Positions 50,673-62,027 are shown, counted from the first letter of the stretch. The stretch is 64,000 nt of DNA from Longimicrobiales bacterium (GCA_958295645.1 OY282361.1:890927-954926); one strand, 5' to 3'. Made by a program: numbers and translations. The notes: generated by a model from the letters alone, not told the origin.

Positions 50673-51167
50673 CTACGTCGGCGCGTCCGCTTCTCGGGAT
50701 CCGGCCGCCTGCCTGGACCCGCGTCCGGCTCCGTCCTCGACGGAGGGCGGCCGACGAACCATCATCACGCGGCCCGGCACGCCGATCACGACCCCGTAGG
50801 GCGGAACGTCGGCCGCGACCAGCGTATTGGCGGCCACGGTGGCCATGCGCCCAACGCGAACGCCCGGCAGGATCGTCGCCTTGGCGCCGATATAGGCGTC
50901 GTCCTCAATGACTACGGCACTGCTCTTCCGAATGCCGTACGCCTCCTCAAGACGGGAGTTGACTGCCGTCACGTCGGCCAGGATCGACACGGCGTTCGCG
51001 ATCGTGACTCGCGATCCGATCGTGATCAAGTCGGCCCGTGTGACCTGCAGATTGCGGTCGATGGTGGTCAGCGACCCCACCCTCATGCCCGACGCCCTGT
51101 ACAAAGCCGCCCGCCAGCCCAGCGGAAACGGAAGCATCGAAGCCAAGTAGCGCAACAGCCTACCCAT
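50673..51167 (-). CDS. Hexapeptide-repeat acyltransferase
   Basis: 164 residues with the left-handed beta-helix pattern of O-acetyl/acyltransferases: GMRVGSLTTIDRNLQV, ITIGSRVTIANAVSI, VVIEDDAYIGAKATILPGV and VVAADVPPYGVVIGVPGR. It probably acylates a sugar in the surface polymer made by this cluster; donor and acceptor are unknown. The ATG at 51167 overlaps the deacetylase end by 8 bp. Confidence 0.85.
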   Translation of the reverse strand: MGRLLRYLASMLPFPLGWRAALYRASGMRVGSLTTIDRNLQVTRADLITIGSRVTIANAVSILADVTAVNSRLEEAYGIRKSSAVVIEDDAYIGAKATILPGVRVGRMATVAANTLVAADVPPYGVVIGVPGRVMMVRRPPSVEDGAGRGSRQAAGSREADAPT

Positions 51168-52035
51168 GTCGGCGCCTCCATCGCTCCAGGTACTCGGCGA
51201 CGGTCACAATGTCGTATTCGCCCTCGACGCACTGGATGATCTTGTCCAACACCGCGTCGTGGACGCCCTCCACGTAGGGGTGGCCGTACATGAGCGCAAA
51301 TCGACGGCCGCGTATCTGCGCTACCGCCTCGTCAACGATGCGATCTGCGGCGTGTCCGTGGGCAAGCCCTTGCTCCACGACCGGCACACGGTCCCGGCCC
51401 GTCACGTTGACGGGCACCTGATAGTGACGATACTGCGCGCCGTTCGCGTTCTCGGGCCGGAAGGGCTGGTCGCCCGTCATGTCGCCGGCATACGCGAAGC
51501 CCTCTCGGTCCAGCAAATCGAGCACGTCTTCGTTCCACTCGAAGCCTGGGCTGGCGAAGCCTTCCGGTCGGCCGTAGCGACCGGCGAACTCCTCGAAAGC
51601 GGGACGAAAGAGATACTCCAGCTGGTCGGCGTCGAGTCGATGAACGCCGCGCTGCCATGTCGCGTGATTGACGCCTCCGTGAAGTCCCAGCTCGTGTTCG
51701 TCGGCGTGGAGGGCGTCGATCTCCTGTCGATACCTTCGACCCAGATGGGGGTTGAGTGCGATCGTTTCCAGCAGGCCCCGCCAGCGCAGCTTCCGGGCAG
51801 TGGGCAGAGCGTTGCGTCGAGCGGAGCTCCTGTCGCGAGTCGGCGGCGACGTCCATCGGGCCCAGCGTTGGCGCAGGGTCGAACCCAAGTCGAAGGTGCG
51901 ACCGAACGTCACGAAGAAGGTGAACGGCACGCCTCTCCTGCTTGCCACGTCGCGGAGGCGCGGCACCCCGTGCCGCAGGCACTGCACCGAGTCCACGTCG
52001 AAGCGAAACGCCAGCACGCCTTTGCTCGACTCCAC
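51160..52035 (-). CDS. Polysaccharide deacetylase family protein
   Basis: NodB/CE4-type fold, 291 residues. The N-terminal metal Asp is in FRFDVDSVQCL, the second motif is LGLHGGVNHAT (His pair), then FASPGFEWNEDVLDLL and the C-terminal LMYGHPYVEG. It resembles the ArnD-like branch, which removes formyl or acetyl groups from lipid-linked sugars. GTG start at 52035, 2 bp after the ACP stop; the open frame to 52323 is a shadow. Confidence 0.85.
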   Translation of the reverse strand: MESSKGVLAFRFDVDSVQCLRHGVPRLRDVASRRGVPFTFFVTFGRTFDLGSTLRQRWARWTSPPTRDRSSARRNALPTARKLRWRGLLETIALNPHLGRRYRQEIDALHADEHELGLHGGVNHATWQRGVHRLDADQLEYLFRPAFEEFAGRYGRPEGFASPGFEWNEDVLDLLDREGFAYAGDMTGDQPFRPENANGAQYRHYQVPVNVTGRDRVPVVEQGLAHGHAADRIVDEAVAQIRGRRFALMYGHPYVEGVHDAVLDKIIQCVEGEYDIVTVAEYLERWRRRHG

Positions 52036-52037
52036 CG

Positions 52038-52274
52038 TTAGGGAATCTTGCTTTCCACCAGCGTCTCCATGGCCTCGAAGGACCAAGCGTCCGACACCTC
52101 CTCCGGCGTCAGCGCAATGGAGAATTCCTGTTCCACCGCCAAGATAAGGGTAATGTGGTCGATGGAGTCCCACTGGCCGTGAGTCCGCTCCGACATGGAG
52201 CGCACGTCGGCGTCCGCGGGAAGACCGAAGACGCGACGAAAGGTCTGTTCCAGCTTCGACGACACGTCGCTCAT
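52038..52274 (-). CDS. Acyl carrier protein
   Basis: 78 residues, four-helix carrier. The phosphopantetheine serine is in WDSIDHITLI (about residues 35-44). The rest is typical: LEQTFRRVFGL, then VEQEFSIALTPEEVSD. It is a stand-alone carrier in a surface-glycan cluster, not beside fatty-acid genes, so it is unlikely to be the main AcpP. The ATG overlaps the stop of the YfhO-like gene. Confidence 0.88.
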   Translation of the reverse strand: MSDVSSKLEQTFRRVFGLPADADVRSMSERTHGQWDSIDHITLILAVEQEFSIALTPEEVSDAWSFEAMETLVESKIP

Positions 52275-54862
52275 GGGGAATCGCTGGGTTTAGGGTTCGA
52301 CCGACCGCGCCGGCGACGTGCACGAGCCAGCGACGGGACCATCAGCATGAGCCCGACCAGGAGGACCGAAGCCGCGCTCACCCGTAGTGCGCGCGCCACC
52401 GTAGGCGCCGTGTAGCGCAGGGCGACCACGTGTTCGCCTGGCGACGGCAACTCCACCCCCTGGAGCGTCAGGTTCACTCGGTGGACTTCGACCGGCGCGC
52501 CGTCGACTTCTGCCACCCAGCCGGGAAACCAGTTGTCGGAGACGATCAGCAGTCCAGGGCGGCTGGTGGTCACCCGCAACCGCCGGTAGTCCTCCTCGGC
52601 CGCTTCCCAGACGACCGCGCCGGCCGCTGGAGCTTCCGCTTCCCCGCCCCAACGCACCGCCAGCGCCTCGGCAAGCTCCGACGCCGGACGGGCGACCACC
52701 GCCTCCCGAGCCGGGTCGAAGTCGGGGGACAGTATCCGCGCCAGCGCGGCATCGTCGTCGTCCACCAAAGTCGCCGACCCTGCCACCCACGCTCGCTCCA
52801 GACCAGGGTACTCGTAGACGGCTTCGGCGCCTCCTGCGGCAGTGCTGAGTGCCTGGGCACCTTCGTAGGGAACTCGTCCCGCCCGCCCCAGAGACCAGAC
52901 CACGTACTTGACGTTGAGCATCCGCAGGATGTTGGGGTGAGTGGTGTTCTGCCCGGACGACTGGCTACCCTCCAGGCCCAGGAGCTGCCGGTAGCGCACC
53001 AGATCGTTGGGATGGTGCCCGCCGAGCAAGTCCTGCCCGTGCATTGCGTACTCCACGTTCTGGACGTCCCCTCGCATGTCGGCGACTCGGAAGGGCGGAG
53101 AGCTCGCCTTCTGGTCGGCCAGGAAGCGGGCGTTGGCGTCGGGGGCGGCCCAGGCGTGGAAGTCGAAGTTGCCGACGAAGGCGCGGTCGATCCGCCCCAA
53201 GTCCAGTGCGATCAAGCCTGCCGCGACGACCGCCGCCGTGGTCGCGGACACGATCCCTTCCAGCCTCGCCCACAGCATGGCAACCGCCGCTCCCGCCAGC
53301 ACGAGCGCGATCCCGAATCCCCGGGTAGCGAAGGGCTCCAGCTTGGCCAGCGCCGCCGAGACCCGCGCGTCGGCCCCGGCGGCCGGATGCAGGACGGTCG
53401 TCCAGAAGCGTTCCAGCGCACCGGAGGACTGGAGGACCAACCCGATCAGCAGTAGCCCGAGGACCCCCAGCAACGCGCGCCCTCGAGCACTCGCGAGGAA
53501 CGCGCCCGGCGACGGCTTCGCGCGCGCGAAGTCGTCTACGCCAACGGCAAGGAGGGTGGTGGCACCGAAGCTGACCAGGAACGCCGCCAGCGACGGGGCG
53601 CGGAAGAGGGAAATCCCCGGCACCACCTCGTAGAACAACCGCCAGACCGGCGTGTGGGCGCCAAGCGCAAAGAGAAGCCAGGTCAGGCTCATTCCCGCCA
53701 TGAACCAGCGAAGGCCCGCCGATGCGCCCCCGGCTTGCGCGCCAGGGTCGAGTCGCGTCCCGCCTCTTCGTCCCTCGCGGGACCTGCACCCAGATCGCGC
53801 CCACGCCCCCAGCAGCGCGAAGAGCGCCAGAACCAGAACTGTGACGCCCACGTACTCGTGGTTGAGCTTGACCGCGTTGCGGCCCCAGTAGGTGCCGGAG
53901 CCCCAGTCGGCGGCGGCGGCGCTGTTCCCGACGAACTCTGGGACGACCAGGGCTACAGCCTCTTCGGGGTGAAGGGACCACGAGCTGGAGTAGGCGCGGG
54001 CTTCCTCGGACGAGGCGGCCGCCGTGGTCGCCGTCCTCCGCGACGCCTCGACCACGTAGCTGGCTGCCGGAAGCAACTGGACCGCCGCCAGCCCCCCGCC
54101 GAGAAGCGCGCTCCCCAGGAAGACCGCCGCGGGATGGAAGCGTCGAGCACCCGTTGCCCCCTTCCGCCACTGCTGGACCGTGCGGAAGACCACGTAAGCG
54201 GCCACCGAGCCGAAGAGGAAGTACGCCGTCTGGAACTGGGTCGTGAGGCTCGTCAGCGCCACGGCGCCGGCCAGTGCCGCCCCCGTTCGCCCCGACGGCC
54301 GGCGCATCACCGACTCGGTCGCCCAGAAGACCAGCGGAGCCAGCGCCGCCACCATCATCTTGCCGTCGTTACCGGGCAAAACCAGCGTCACGATCGCCGG
54401 CGCCAAAAGCCACGCCAGCCCCGCCACCGTCGCCCCGTGGCGGCCCAGCCCCAGCTTGCGGACCCATCCGTGCATGAAGAAGCCGCCGGCCAGCACGTGC
54501 AACACCAGCTTCCACCCTAGCGCGCGATAGGTATCGGTGACGAAGTAGAGAAGGCTGGTGGGGTAGATCGCGTCCCCCCCCGAAAGCGACTCGACGAACG
54601 GCATTCCCCCGTACATCCGCGTGCCCCACAGGGGGAAATCGCCCGCCGCCAGCCGTTCGACGAAGTACGCCCGGGCCATGTAGCCCCCCGCCTGGATCGT
54701 GTCGAGGCCGTAGAGCATGGCGTCGGAGAAGATGAACTCGGCGAAGAGGACCACCGTCGCCGCCACGTAGAGCGTACCCGGTAGCCACCAGGAGAGCGGC
54801 CGGGCCTGGAAGCGGGCGTTTCGAGCCTTGGACTTGGCTTTTCGCGAGCGGGTGCTAGCCAT
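52271..54862 (-). CDS. YfhO-like multi-pass membrane protein
   Basis: 863 residues with about a dozen hydrophobic helices in the first two thirds, then a soluble extracytoplasmic domain and a final helix. It has the YfhO-family pattern: DTIQAGGYMARAYF, LWGTRMYGGMPFVESL, GISLFRAPSLAAFLVSFG, MLNVKYVV, SDNWFPGWVAEVDG. YfhO is a GT-C-like protein linked to glycosylation of teichoic acids in Bacillus; here it would add or transfer sugars outside the membrane. The ATG at 54862 is preferred; the frame upstream to 55129 is a shadow. Confidence 0.85.
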   Translation of the reverse strand: MASTRSRKAKSKARNARFQARPLSWWLPGTLYVAATVVLFAEFIFSDAMLYGLDTIQAGGYMARAYFVERLAAGDFPLWGTRMYGGMPFVESLSGGDAIYPTSLLYFVTDTYRALGWKLVLHVLAGGFFMHGWVRKLGLGRHGATVAGLAWLLAPAIVTLVLPGNDGKMMVAALAPLVFWATESVMRRPSGRTGAALAGAVALTSLTTQFQTAYFLFGSVAAYVVFRTVQQWRKGATGARRFHPAAVFLGSALLGGGLAAVQLLPAASYVVEASRRTATTAAASSEEARAYSSSWSLHPEEAVALVVPEFVGNSAAAADWGSGTYWGRNAVKLNHEYVGVTVLVLALFALLGAWARSGCRSREGRRGGTRLDPGAQAGGASAGLRWFMAGMSLTWLLFALGAHTPVWRLFYEVVPGISLFRAPSLAAFLVSFGATTLLAVGVDDFARAKPSPGAFLASARGRALLGVLGLLLIGLVLQSSGALERFWTTVLHPAAGADARVSAALAKLEPFATRGFGIALVLAGAAVAMLWARLEGIVSATTAAVVAAGLIALDLGRIDRAFVGNFDFHAWAAPDANARFLADQKASSPPFRVADMRGDVQNVEYAMHGQDLLGGHHPNDLVRYRQLLGLEGSQSSGQNTTHPNILRMLNVKYVVWSLGRAGRVPYEGAQALSTAAGGAEAVYEYPGLERAWVAGSATLVDDDDAALARILSPDFDPAREAVVARPASELAEALAVRWGGEAEAPAAGAVVWEAAEEDYRRLRVTTSRPGLLIVSDNWFPGWVAEVDGAPVEVHRVNLTLQGVELPSPGEHVVALRYTAPTVARALRVSAASVLLVGLMLMVPSLARARRRRGRSNPKPSDSP

Positions 54863-55150
54863 GGACTGAAGATGGCGACGGGAGGTCGAGAATCTCAAGG
54901 AGGCCGCGGTGGATGCTCTTCCAGGGCGGCCCCAGGTCGACGGCGCGGGCCTGCACTCGGAACCCCTCCAGGCGAACTTCGGCGGACAAGGGCTCGTCCA
55001 CCTGCGGATACAGCAGGATGCCCTCGTGCTGCGCTCCGTGGGGCTTGGTGGCCTGCCGGTTCCGCAGGTACGTGAGCAACTGGTACAGGTTGCCGGACTC
55101 AAGGTGCGACCGGCGCGCGCCAGTGTCAAGCGGCCACCCGGGCCGTGTCA
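54855..55150 (-). pseudogene. C-terminal remnant of an McrC restriction-component gene
   Basis: The frame ending at 54855 reads HLESGNLYQLLTYLRN, HEGILLYPQ and AVDLGPPWKSIHRGLLEIL. These match the end of the McrC (McrBC) family. The upstream two thirds of mcrC, including most of its nuclease domain, are absent, and prs starts on the other strand at 55267. It has no proper start and is read as debris. Apart from this, the 404-bp space before prs holds nothing recognisable but a 9-bp repeat. Confidence 0.7.
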
Positions 55151-55217
55151 AAACCAAGGTAGAAATGCCGGAGGTAGGCAAGGCGCCGGGCGCCCATTGA
55201 CGCCCACGCCGTAGGTC

Positions 55218-55226
55218 GCCAACTTC
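55218..55226 (+). repeat. Right copy of the 9-bp direct repeat
   Basis: GCCAACTTC, identical to the sequence across the 3' end of tRNA-Gln at 40096-40104, 40 bp before prs. Confidence 0.3.
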
Positions 55227-55266
55227 AAGGGCTTTCTCGCGACTGCGTTTCCGCCCAACGCCGGCC

Positions 55267-56256
55267 ATGGACGACACCTACAAGCGCGGCCCCCTCCTCA
55301 TGCTGGCAGGGCGCGGGAACCTCCCGCTCGCTCACGAGATCGCGCGCAAGCTGGACACCTCGATCGACAACGCCGTCATCTACAACTTCGAGGACGGCGA
55401 GATCTTCGTGCGCATCGTCCGCAACGCCCGGGGCCGCGACGTCTTCATCGTGCAGCCGACGGTGGCCGGCGCCGACAACGTCATGGAGCTGCTCCTGCTC
55501 GTGGACGCCGCCAAGCGCGCCTCCGCAGCCCGCGTGACCGCCGTCGTGCCCTATTTCGGGTACGGCCGCCAAGACCGCAAGGATCAGCCCCGCGTCGCAA
55601 TCGGCGCCAAGCTGATGGCCAACCTGATGGTCGCGGCCGGAGCCGACCGCGTCGTCAGCATCGACTTCCACCAGCACCAGATACAGGCGTTCTTCGACAT
55701 CCCGGTGGACCACCTCTACGCCGCGCCGGTCATCACGCGCTACTTTCTCGAGAAGAGGCTGCGCGACCCGGTGGTGGTCGCTCCCGACGTCGGCTCGGCC
55801 CGCATGGCGCGCGGCTTCGCCCGGCGACTGGGCGCGACGTTCGCGATCATCGACAAGCGCCGCCCCGCGCCGAACGTGGCGGAAGTGCTCAACGTCGTCG
55901 GCGAGGTCGAGAACCGCACCTGCTTGGTGACCGACGACATGATCGACACCGGGGGCACGATTGCCCACGCCGTGCAGGCCTTGATGGACCGGGGCGCGGG
56001 ATCGGTCTACGTGGCGGCCACGCACGCGCTCCTGTCGGGCGACGCCGTGGCCAAGCTGTCCGCGGCCCCGCTGCGGGAGGTCGTGGTCACGAACACCATC
56101 GACATCCCCGAGGCCAAGCGCTTCGATCGCCTCAAGGTGCTCTCGGTCGCCTCGCTGCTCTCTCGCGCCATCCGCTACATCCACTCGAACGAGTCGGTCA
56201 GCCAGCTGTTCGAGATCGAGGGCCGCGAGGCGCCGCCGAAAGTCGCGCTGGCCTGA
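55267..56256 (+). CDS. prs: Ribose-phosphate pyrophosphokinase
   Basis: Makes PRPP for nucleotide, His and Trp synthesis. 329 residues with NFEDGEIFVRI, VVPYFGYGRQDRKDQPR, VSIDFHQHQIQAFFDIP and the PRPP loop VTDDMIDTGGTI. ATG at 55267. First gene of the prs-rplY-pth set that normally lies beside tRNA-Gln and ispE. Confidence 0.96.
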   Translation: MDDTYKRGPLLMLAGRGNLPLAHEIARKLDTSIDNAVIYNFEDGEIFVRIVRNARGRDVFIVQPTVAGADNVMELLLLVDAAKRASAARVTAVVPYFGYGRQDRKDQPRVAIGAKLMANLMVAAGADRVVSIDFHQHQIQAFFDIPVDHLYAAPVITRYFLEKRLRDPVVVAPDVGSARMARGFARRLGATFAIIDKRRPAPNVAEVLNVVGEVENRTCLVTDDMIDTGGTIAHAVQALMDRGAGSVYVAATHALLSGDAVAKLSAAPLREVVVTNTIDIPEAKRFDRLKVLSVASLLSRAIRYIHSNESVSQLFEIEGREAPPKVALA

Positions 56257-56313
56257 TCCCCCCCGGCGACAACCGCTGAAGAAACCGCAATCTCCGAAGA
56301 AGAAGCCGTCCAA

Positions 56314-56967
56314 ATGGAAACGACACTCAACGTTCAGACCCGCGCCGAGTCCGGAAAAGGCGCCGCACGAAGGATCCGCCGCGCCGGAAGAGTGCCCGGC
56401 GTCCTCTACGGGGGCGAGGCGGCTCCGGTTCTCGTCTCGGCCGAGGCCATGGAGGCCTGGCGGCTGTTCAACGCGATCTCCGTGGAGAACACGATTCTCC
56501 ATCTGGTGGTGGACGGCGGAGAGCCCGAGCGCGCCTTGATTCGCGAAATCCAGACGCATCCGTTCCTTCCCAAGCTCCTCCATGTCGACTTCCTGCGCAT
56601 TCAGCGGGGCAAGCCGATCGAGGTGCAGGTGCCGATCTCGTTGCAGGGCGTGCCCGATGGAGTGCGCACCGAGGGAGGCGTGCTCGACTTGGTCGTCCAC
56701 GACCTGGCGGTGAAGTGCGTTCCGTCGAAGATCCCCGAGGTGATCGCGCTGGACGTCACGGCGATGAAGATCGGCGACGTGCTCCGGGCCGGGGACCTGG
56801 AGATGCCGGAGGGGGTCGAGAACCTCGTCGATCCGGCGCGCACGATCTGCTCGGTGGCTCCGCCGAGGGTGATGGCCGAGGACGAGGACGAGGCGGAGGA
56901 AGGCGAGTTCGATGTCGGTCTCGGCGCAGCCCCGGACGTGGGGGAATCCGACGAGGACGCTGGTTGA
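56314..56967 (+). CDS. rplY: Ribosomal protein bL25 (CTC family)
   Basis: 5S-rRNA-binding protein with the long CTC architecture, 217 residues: an N-terminal L25 domain (GKGAARRIRRAGRVPGVLYGG) and a C-terminal beta domain (VQVPISLQGVPDGVRTEGG). It ends in an acidic tail (DEDEAEEGEFD). ATG start 57 bp after prs; the stop overlaps the TTG of pth. Confidence 0.94.
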   Translation: METTLNVQTRAESGKGAARRIRRAGRVPGVLYGGEAAPVLVSAEAMEAWRLFNAISVENTILHLVVDGGEPERALIREIQTHPFLPKLLHVDFLRIQRGKPIEVQVPISLQGVPDGVRTEGGVLDLVVHDLAVKCVPSKIPEVIALDVTAMKIGDVLRAGDLEMPEGVENLVDPARTICSVAPPRVMAEDEDEAEEGEFDVGLGAAPDVGESDEDAG

Positions 56968-57563
56968 CGCTTGGCGAAGCAGACGCCTGCGGCTCGTCGG
57001 CCAAGATCGTCGTGGGCATCGGCAATCCGGGTCCGGAGTACGAGGCCACGCGCCACAACGTCGGCTGGTGGGTGCTCGACCGCTTCGCGTACGATCACGG
57101 CCTGGGGCCGTTCGAACGCCGGGGCCGGGCTTGGGAGGCCAGGGGAGAGGCCGGGGGCGCGAACGTTCGGCTGCTCAAGCCGCGCACCTACGTGAACCGC
57201 ACCGGACAGGCGCTCGGCGGGCTCTGGCTGGACCGCGGATTCCAGGCGGAGAGGGACCTGCTGGTCGTCGCCGACGACGCGAACTTGGCCGTCGGACGGG
57301 TTCGGTTGCGGCCGGGGGGCGGAGCCGGGGGCCACAAAGGCCTCAAGTCCGTGAGCGGCGCGCTGGGCACGCAGGACTACGCGCGGCTTCGGATCGGCGT
57401 GGGAGAGCGGCCCTCCGGCGTGGACTTGGCCGACTGGGTGCTCTCGGCCATGCCGGCGGAGGACGAGGACGTGGTGGTGGATCTGTTGCCGGAACTCAGC
57501 AGGGCCGTGGGCGAGTGGGCGAAGAGCGGGCCCGCCGCGGCCATGAACCAATTCAACCGATGA
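56964..57563 (+). CDS. pth: Peptidyl-tRNA hydrolase
   Basis: Recycles peptidyl-tRNA. 199 residues: [21 protein letters not shown] with the catalytic His, [14 protein letters not shown], and [13 protein letters not shown]. The TTG at 56964 overlaps the rplY stop, adding about 14 residues before the conserved KIVVGIGNP. The longer frame upstream lies inside rplY. Confidence 0.93.
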   Translation: MTLGEADACGSSAKIVVGIGNPGPEYEATRHNVGWWVLDRFAYDHGLGPFERRGRAWEARGEAGGANVRLLKPRTYVNRTGQALGGLWLDRGFQAERDLLVVADDANLAVGRVRLRPGGGAGGHKGLKSVSGALGTQDYARLRIGVGERPSGVDLADWVLSAMPAEDEDVVVDLLPELSRAVGEWAKSGPAAAMNQFNR

Positions 57564-57585
57564 ACCAGAGACGGGGAACCGAAAC

Positions 57586-59627
<2,042 letters not shown>

Positions 59628-59631
<4 letters not shown>

Positions 59632-59960
59632 GCCGCCCGCGCCTTGCTCGGCAGGCCCATCTACCCGCTCCAGTTCGGATCGACGCGCTGGCAGCGTCGT
59701 ACCGGCGCTTGCTTCGCCGCCAAACCGTGCTTGAGGACGTGGAGCTGGAGGTGGAGCCGGGCGAGGTTGCGGCGCTGGTTGGCCCGAACGGGGCGGGGAA
59801 GACGACCCTGTTGCGCATCCTGCTGGGCTTCAAGCAGCCCGACCGGGGGCGGTGCGCCATTGCCGACCTCTCCCCGAGGCTTCCCGGACCCGCGCCCTCC
59901 GGCGACCCCTTGGCAGACTTGGCAGCGTTGGAGGACGAGCTTCTGCGCGGCGCCCGGTGA
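59628..59960 (+). CDS. Truncated ABC transporter ATP-binding protein
   Basis: 110 residues. It begins like an ABC ATPase ([19 protein letters not shown], Walker [23 protein letters not shown]) and then jumps to a short tail, [16 protein letters not shown], that resembles the C-terminal end of such proteins. The Q-loop region, signature, Walker B and switch His are all absent, as if about 130-170 codons were removed in frame. It overlaps hppA (ATGA) and the permease (GTGA). It cannot be a working ATPase alone. Confidence 0.75.
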
Positions 59961-60688
59961 CGAGCCGACTGTTGCCGGCGCCGAAGCGGCTCGCGTTGGT
60001 GGCGCTCGAGAACGCGCGGAGTTTCGCGGCGCTGGTTGCGTTCGGCGGCGCGATGTACGCGATGTACGCGATGCTCGGAGAAGGCGTGGAGTTGTGGATG
60101 GAGTTGGTGCCGGTCTTCCTGGTCGTCTTCGCGCCTTTGGTGGTCGTGGGCAGCTTCCGCGAGACGATGGCGGGCGGAGCCGCTCTCTGGCTTCAGAGGC
60201 CGCTGGATCCAGTGCGCTTCTACTTTGCTCGCTTCCCCGAAGTCGCGTTCGTCGCGGTGGTGTCCGCGGTGCTGTTCCGGTGCGCCGCCGTGGCAGTCGG
60301 GCTGGCGAGCGGCTGGGAACCCGAGGCGCATCCGTTGCAGCCCCTGCCGAGGGACGCCCTGACAGCCGTTGCGATCGTCGCCGTCGGCTTCGGCCTGTCC
60401 TGTTGGTGGGGAGACCGCGGCAGGCTGGCCACCGTCGCCTACCTGGCGATCAGCCTAGCCGTAGCCTTTCCGATGATGCTGGCCGAAACGCCCCAAGGGC
60501 CATGGCTGCAAGTCCTCGACGCGGCGCTCTTTCCCTCTGGAGGCCTTTTTCGGGAGACCGCTTGGTTCCTGTCCGGGGGTCCCGGCGCCGACTGGCGCCC
60601 AGCGGCTTGGTTCCTCGTTTACGTCGCGGCTTGGCTGGGCGTGGGCGTCGTCGGCATCCGCTTGGTTGCGGAACACCGGGCCAAGTAG
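59957..60688 (+). CDS. ABC-2-type permease-like membrane protein
   Basis: 243 residues with about six hydrophobic helices and a loop [21 protein letters not shown] typical of ABC-2 permeases. It is the likely partner of the ATPase gene it overlaps, now truncated; no other ATPase for it is near. GTG start at 59957; the frame upstream is a shadow. Export substrate unknown. Confidence 0.7.
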   Translation: MTSRLLPAPKRLALVALENARSFAALVAFGGAMYAMYAMLGEGVELWMELVPVFLVVFAPLVVVGSFRETMAGGAALWLQRPLDPVRFYFARFPEVAFVAVVSAVLFRCAAVAVGLASGWEPEAHPLQPLPRDALTAVAIVAVGFGLSCWWGDRGRLATVAYLAISLAVAFPMMLAETPQGPWLQVLDAALFPSGGLFRETAWFLSGGPGADWRPAAWFLVYVAAWLGVGVVGIRLVAEHRAK

Positions 60689-60692
60689 GCTG

Positions 60693-61952
60693 ATGCCGCC
60701 CAAGACGACCCCCTCCTTTGGCGCCGCGGTCGCCTTCGCGCAGGACCTCATCCGGGTGCCGTCCCTGCCGGGTGACGAGGAGGACGTGGCCCGGCGCGTC
60801 GTGCAGGAGATGGAGTCGCTCGGCTACGACGAGGCGTACACGGACGATCTCGGCAGCGTCGTGGGCGTGTTGCGGGGCGGGGCGGGGCCGGCGGTCATGC
60901 TGAGTTGCCACCTGGACATGGTGGCCGCCGGCGACGAAGCCGAATGGGAGTTTCCGCCCTTCGGCGGCGTGATCGAGGGCGGCTTCCTGCACGGGCGGGG
61001 AGCAATGGACATCAAGGGGCCGCTCGCCCTCCAGACGCACGCGGCCGCGGCTCTCAAGGGCAAGACGGAGGGCGACGTGATCGTGGCCCACACCGTGTTC
61101 GAAGAGCGCGGCGGCTGGGGGATGGACCACTTGACGCGCTTGAACGGCGGACTTGCGCCGGCGGCCGTGATCATCGGGGAATCGACCAGGGGCGACATCG
61201 CCATCGGGCACCGGGGACGCGCCGAGGTGGAGATCGTGGCCCGCGGCCTGGCCGCCCACGCCTCCGCGCCCGAACGGGCCCGCAACGCGCTCGACCTCGT
61301 GCCGGCGATCCTGGCCGGCGTCGGCGACCTGGCCGCGGCTCAGGAATCGGAGGGCCTACTGGGCTCCGCGTCGGTCGTCGCCACGGACATCCAGGCGGCG
61401 CCGGCCAGCCGCAACGTGGTCCCCGACGAGGCCCTCGTCGTGCTGGACTGGCGCATCCTGCCGTCCGACACCGAGGAGAGCCTGCTGGCGCGGGTGCGAA
61501 GCGCGATCGGCGCCCGCCCCCAGCCGTGGCCGGCGGCCGGCCCGCCCGTCCCCGAGCAAGACCCGTCCGCCGCCAGTCGCGCGCTTGCCGCCTCTCCGGA
61601 CTGCCGCTTGGCGACCGAAGTGCAGCGCTCCTACACCGGAGTCGAGGCCGAGCGCCGCATCCTGACGCCCGGCTTCCTGATGCCCCCGGATCATCCGGTG
61701 GCGGTCGCCGCGGCCCGAGCGGTCGGCCGCCGCCATGCCCCCGGCCCAGCCCGCATCCGCCCCTGGCAGTTCGCCACCGACGGCGGCTGGACGCACGGCG
61801 TGCGCGGCATCCCCACCATCGGCTTCGCGCCCGGCGAGGAGCGCCACGCGCACACCAACACCGAGCGCCTCCGCCTGGACGACGCCGCCTGGGCCTACGA
61901 CCGCTACCTGGCCCTCGTCCCGGCAGTGCAGGCCGCCCTCCGCCGCCCGTAG
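60693..61952 (+). CDS. M20 family metallopeptidase (ArgE/DapE/YgeY-like)
   Basis: 419 residues. Metal ligands are seen in LSCHLDMV, HGRGAMDIKGP, VFEERGGWG, and the C-terminal HAHTNTERL. The dimerisation (lid) domain contains GHRGRAEVEIVARGLAAHAS. The motifs suit YgeY/ArgE-like deacylases or dipeptidases; the substrate is unknown. The ATG at 60693 follows the permease stop by 4 bp; an in-frame TTG at 60666 lies inside the permease. Confidence 0.88.
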   Translation: MPPKTTPSFGAAVAFAQDLIRVPSLPGDEEDVARRVVQEMESLGYDEAYTDDLGSVVGVLRGGAGPAVMLSCHLDMVAAGDEAEWEFPPFGGVIEGGFLHGRGAMDIKGPLALQTHAAAALKGKTEGDVIVAHTVFEERGGWGMDHLTRLNGGLAPAAVIIGESTRGDIAIGHRGRAEVEIVARGLAAHASAPERARNALDLVPAILAGVGDLAAAQESEGLLGSASVVATDIQAAPASRNVVPDEALVVLDWRILPSDTEESLLARVRSAIGARPQPWPAAGPPVPEQDPSAASRALAASPDCRLATEVQRSYTGVEAERRILTPGFLMPPDHPVAVAAARAVGRRHAPGPARIRPWQFATDGGWTHGVRGIPTIGFAPGEERHAHTNTERLRLDDAAWAYDRYLALVPAVQAALRRP

Positions 61953-62027
61953 GCCGCCCTCCGCCCGGCCTCCACACCGCAGAGGCCGGCACTGGCCCCA
62001 TAGGCTTCCTTCGTGGTTGTGGACTAC

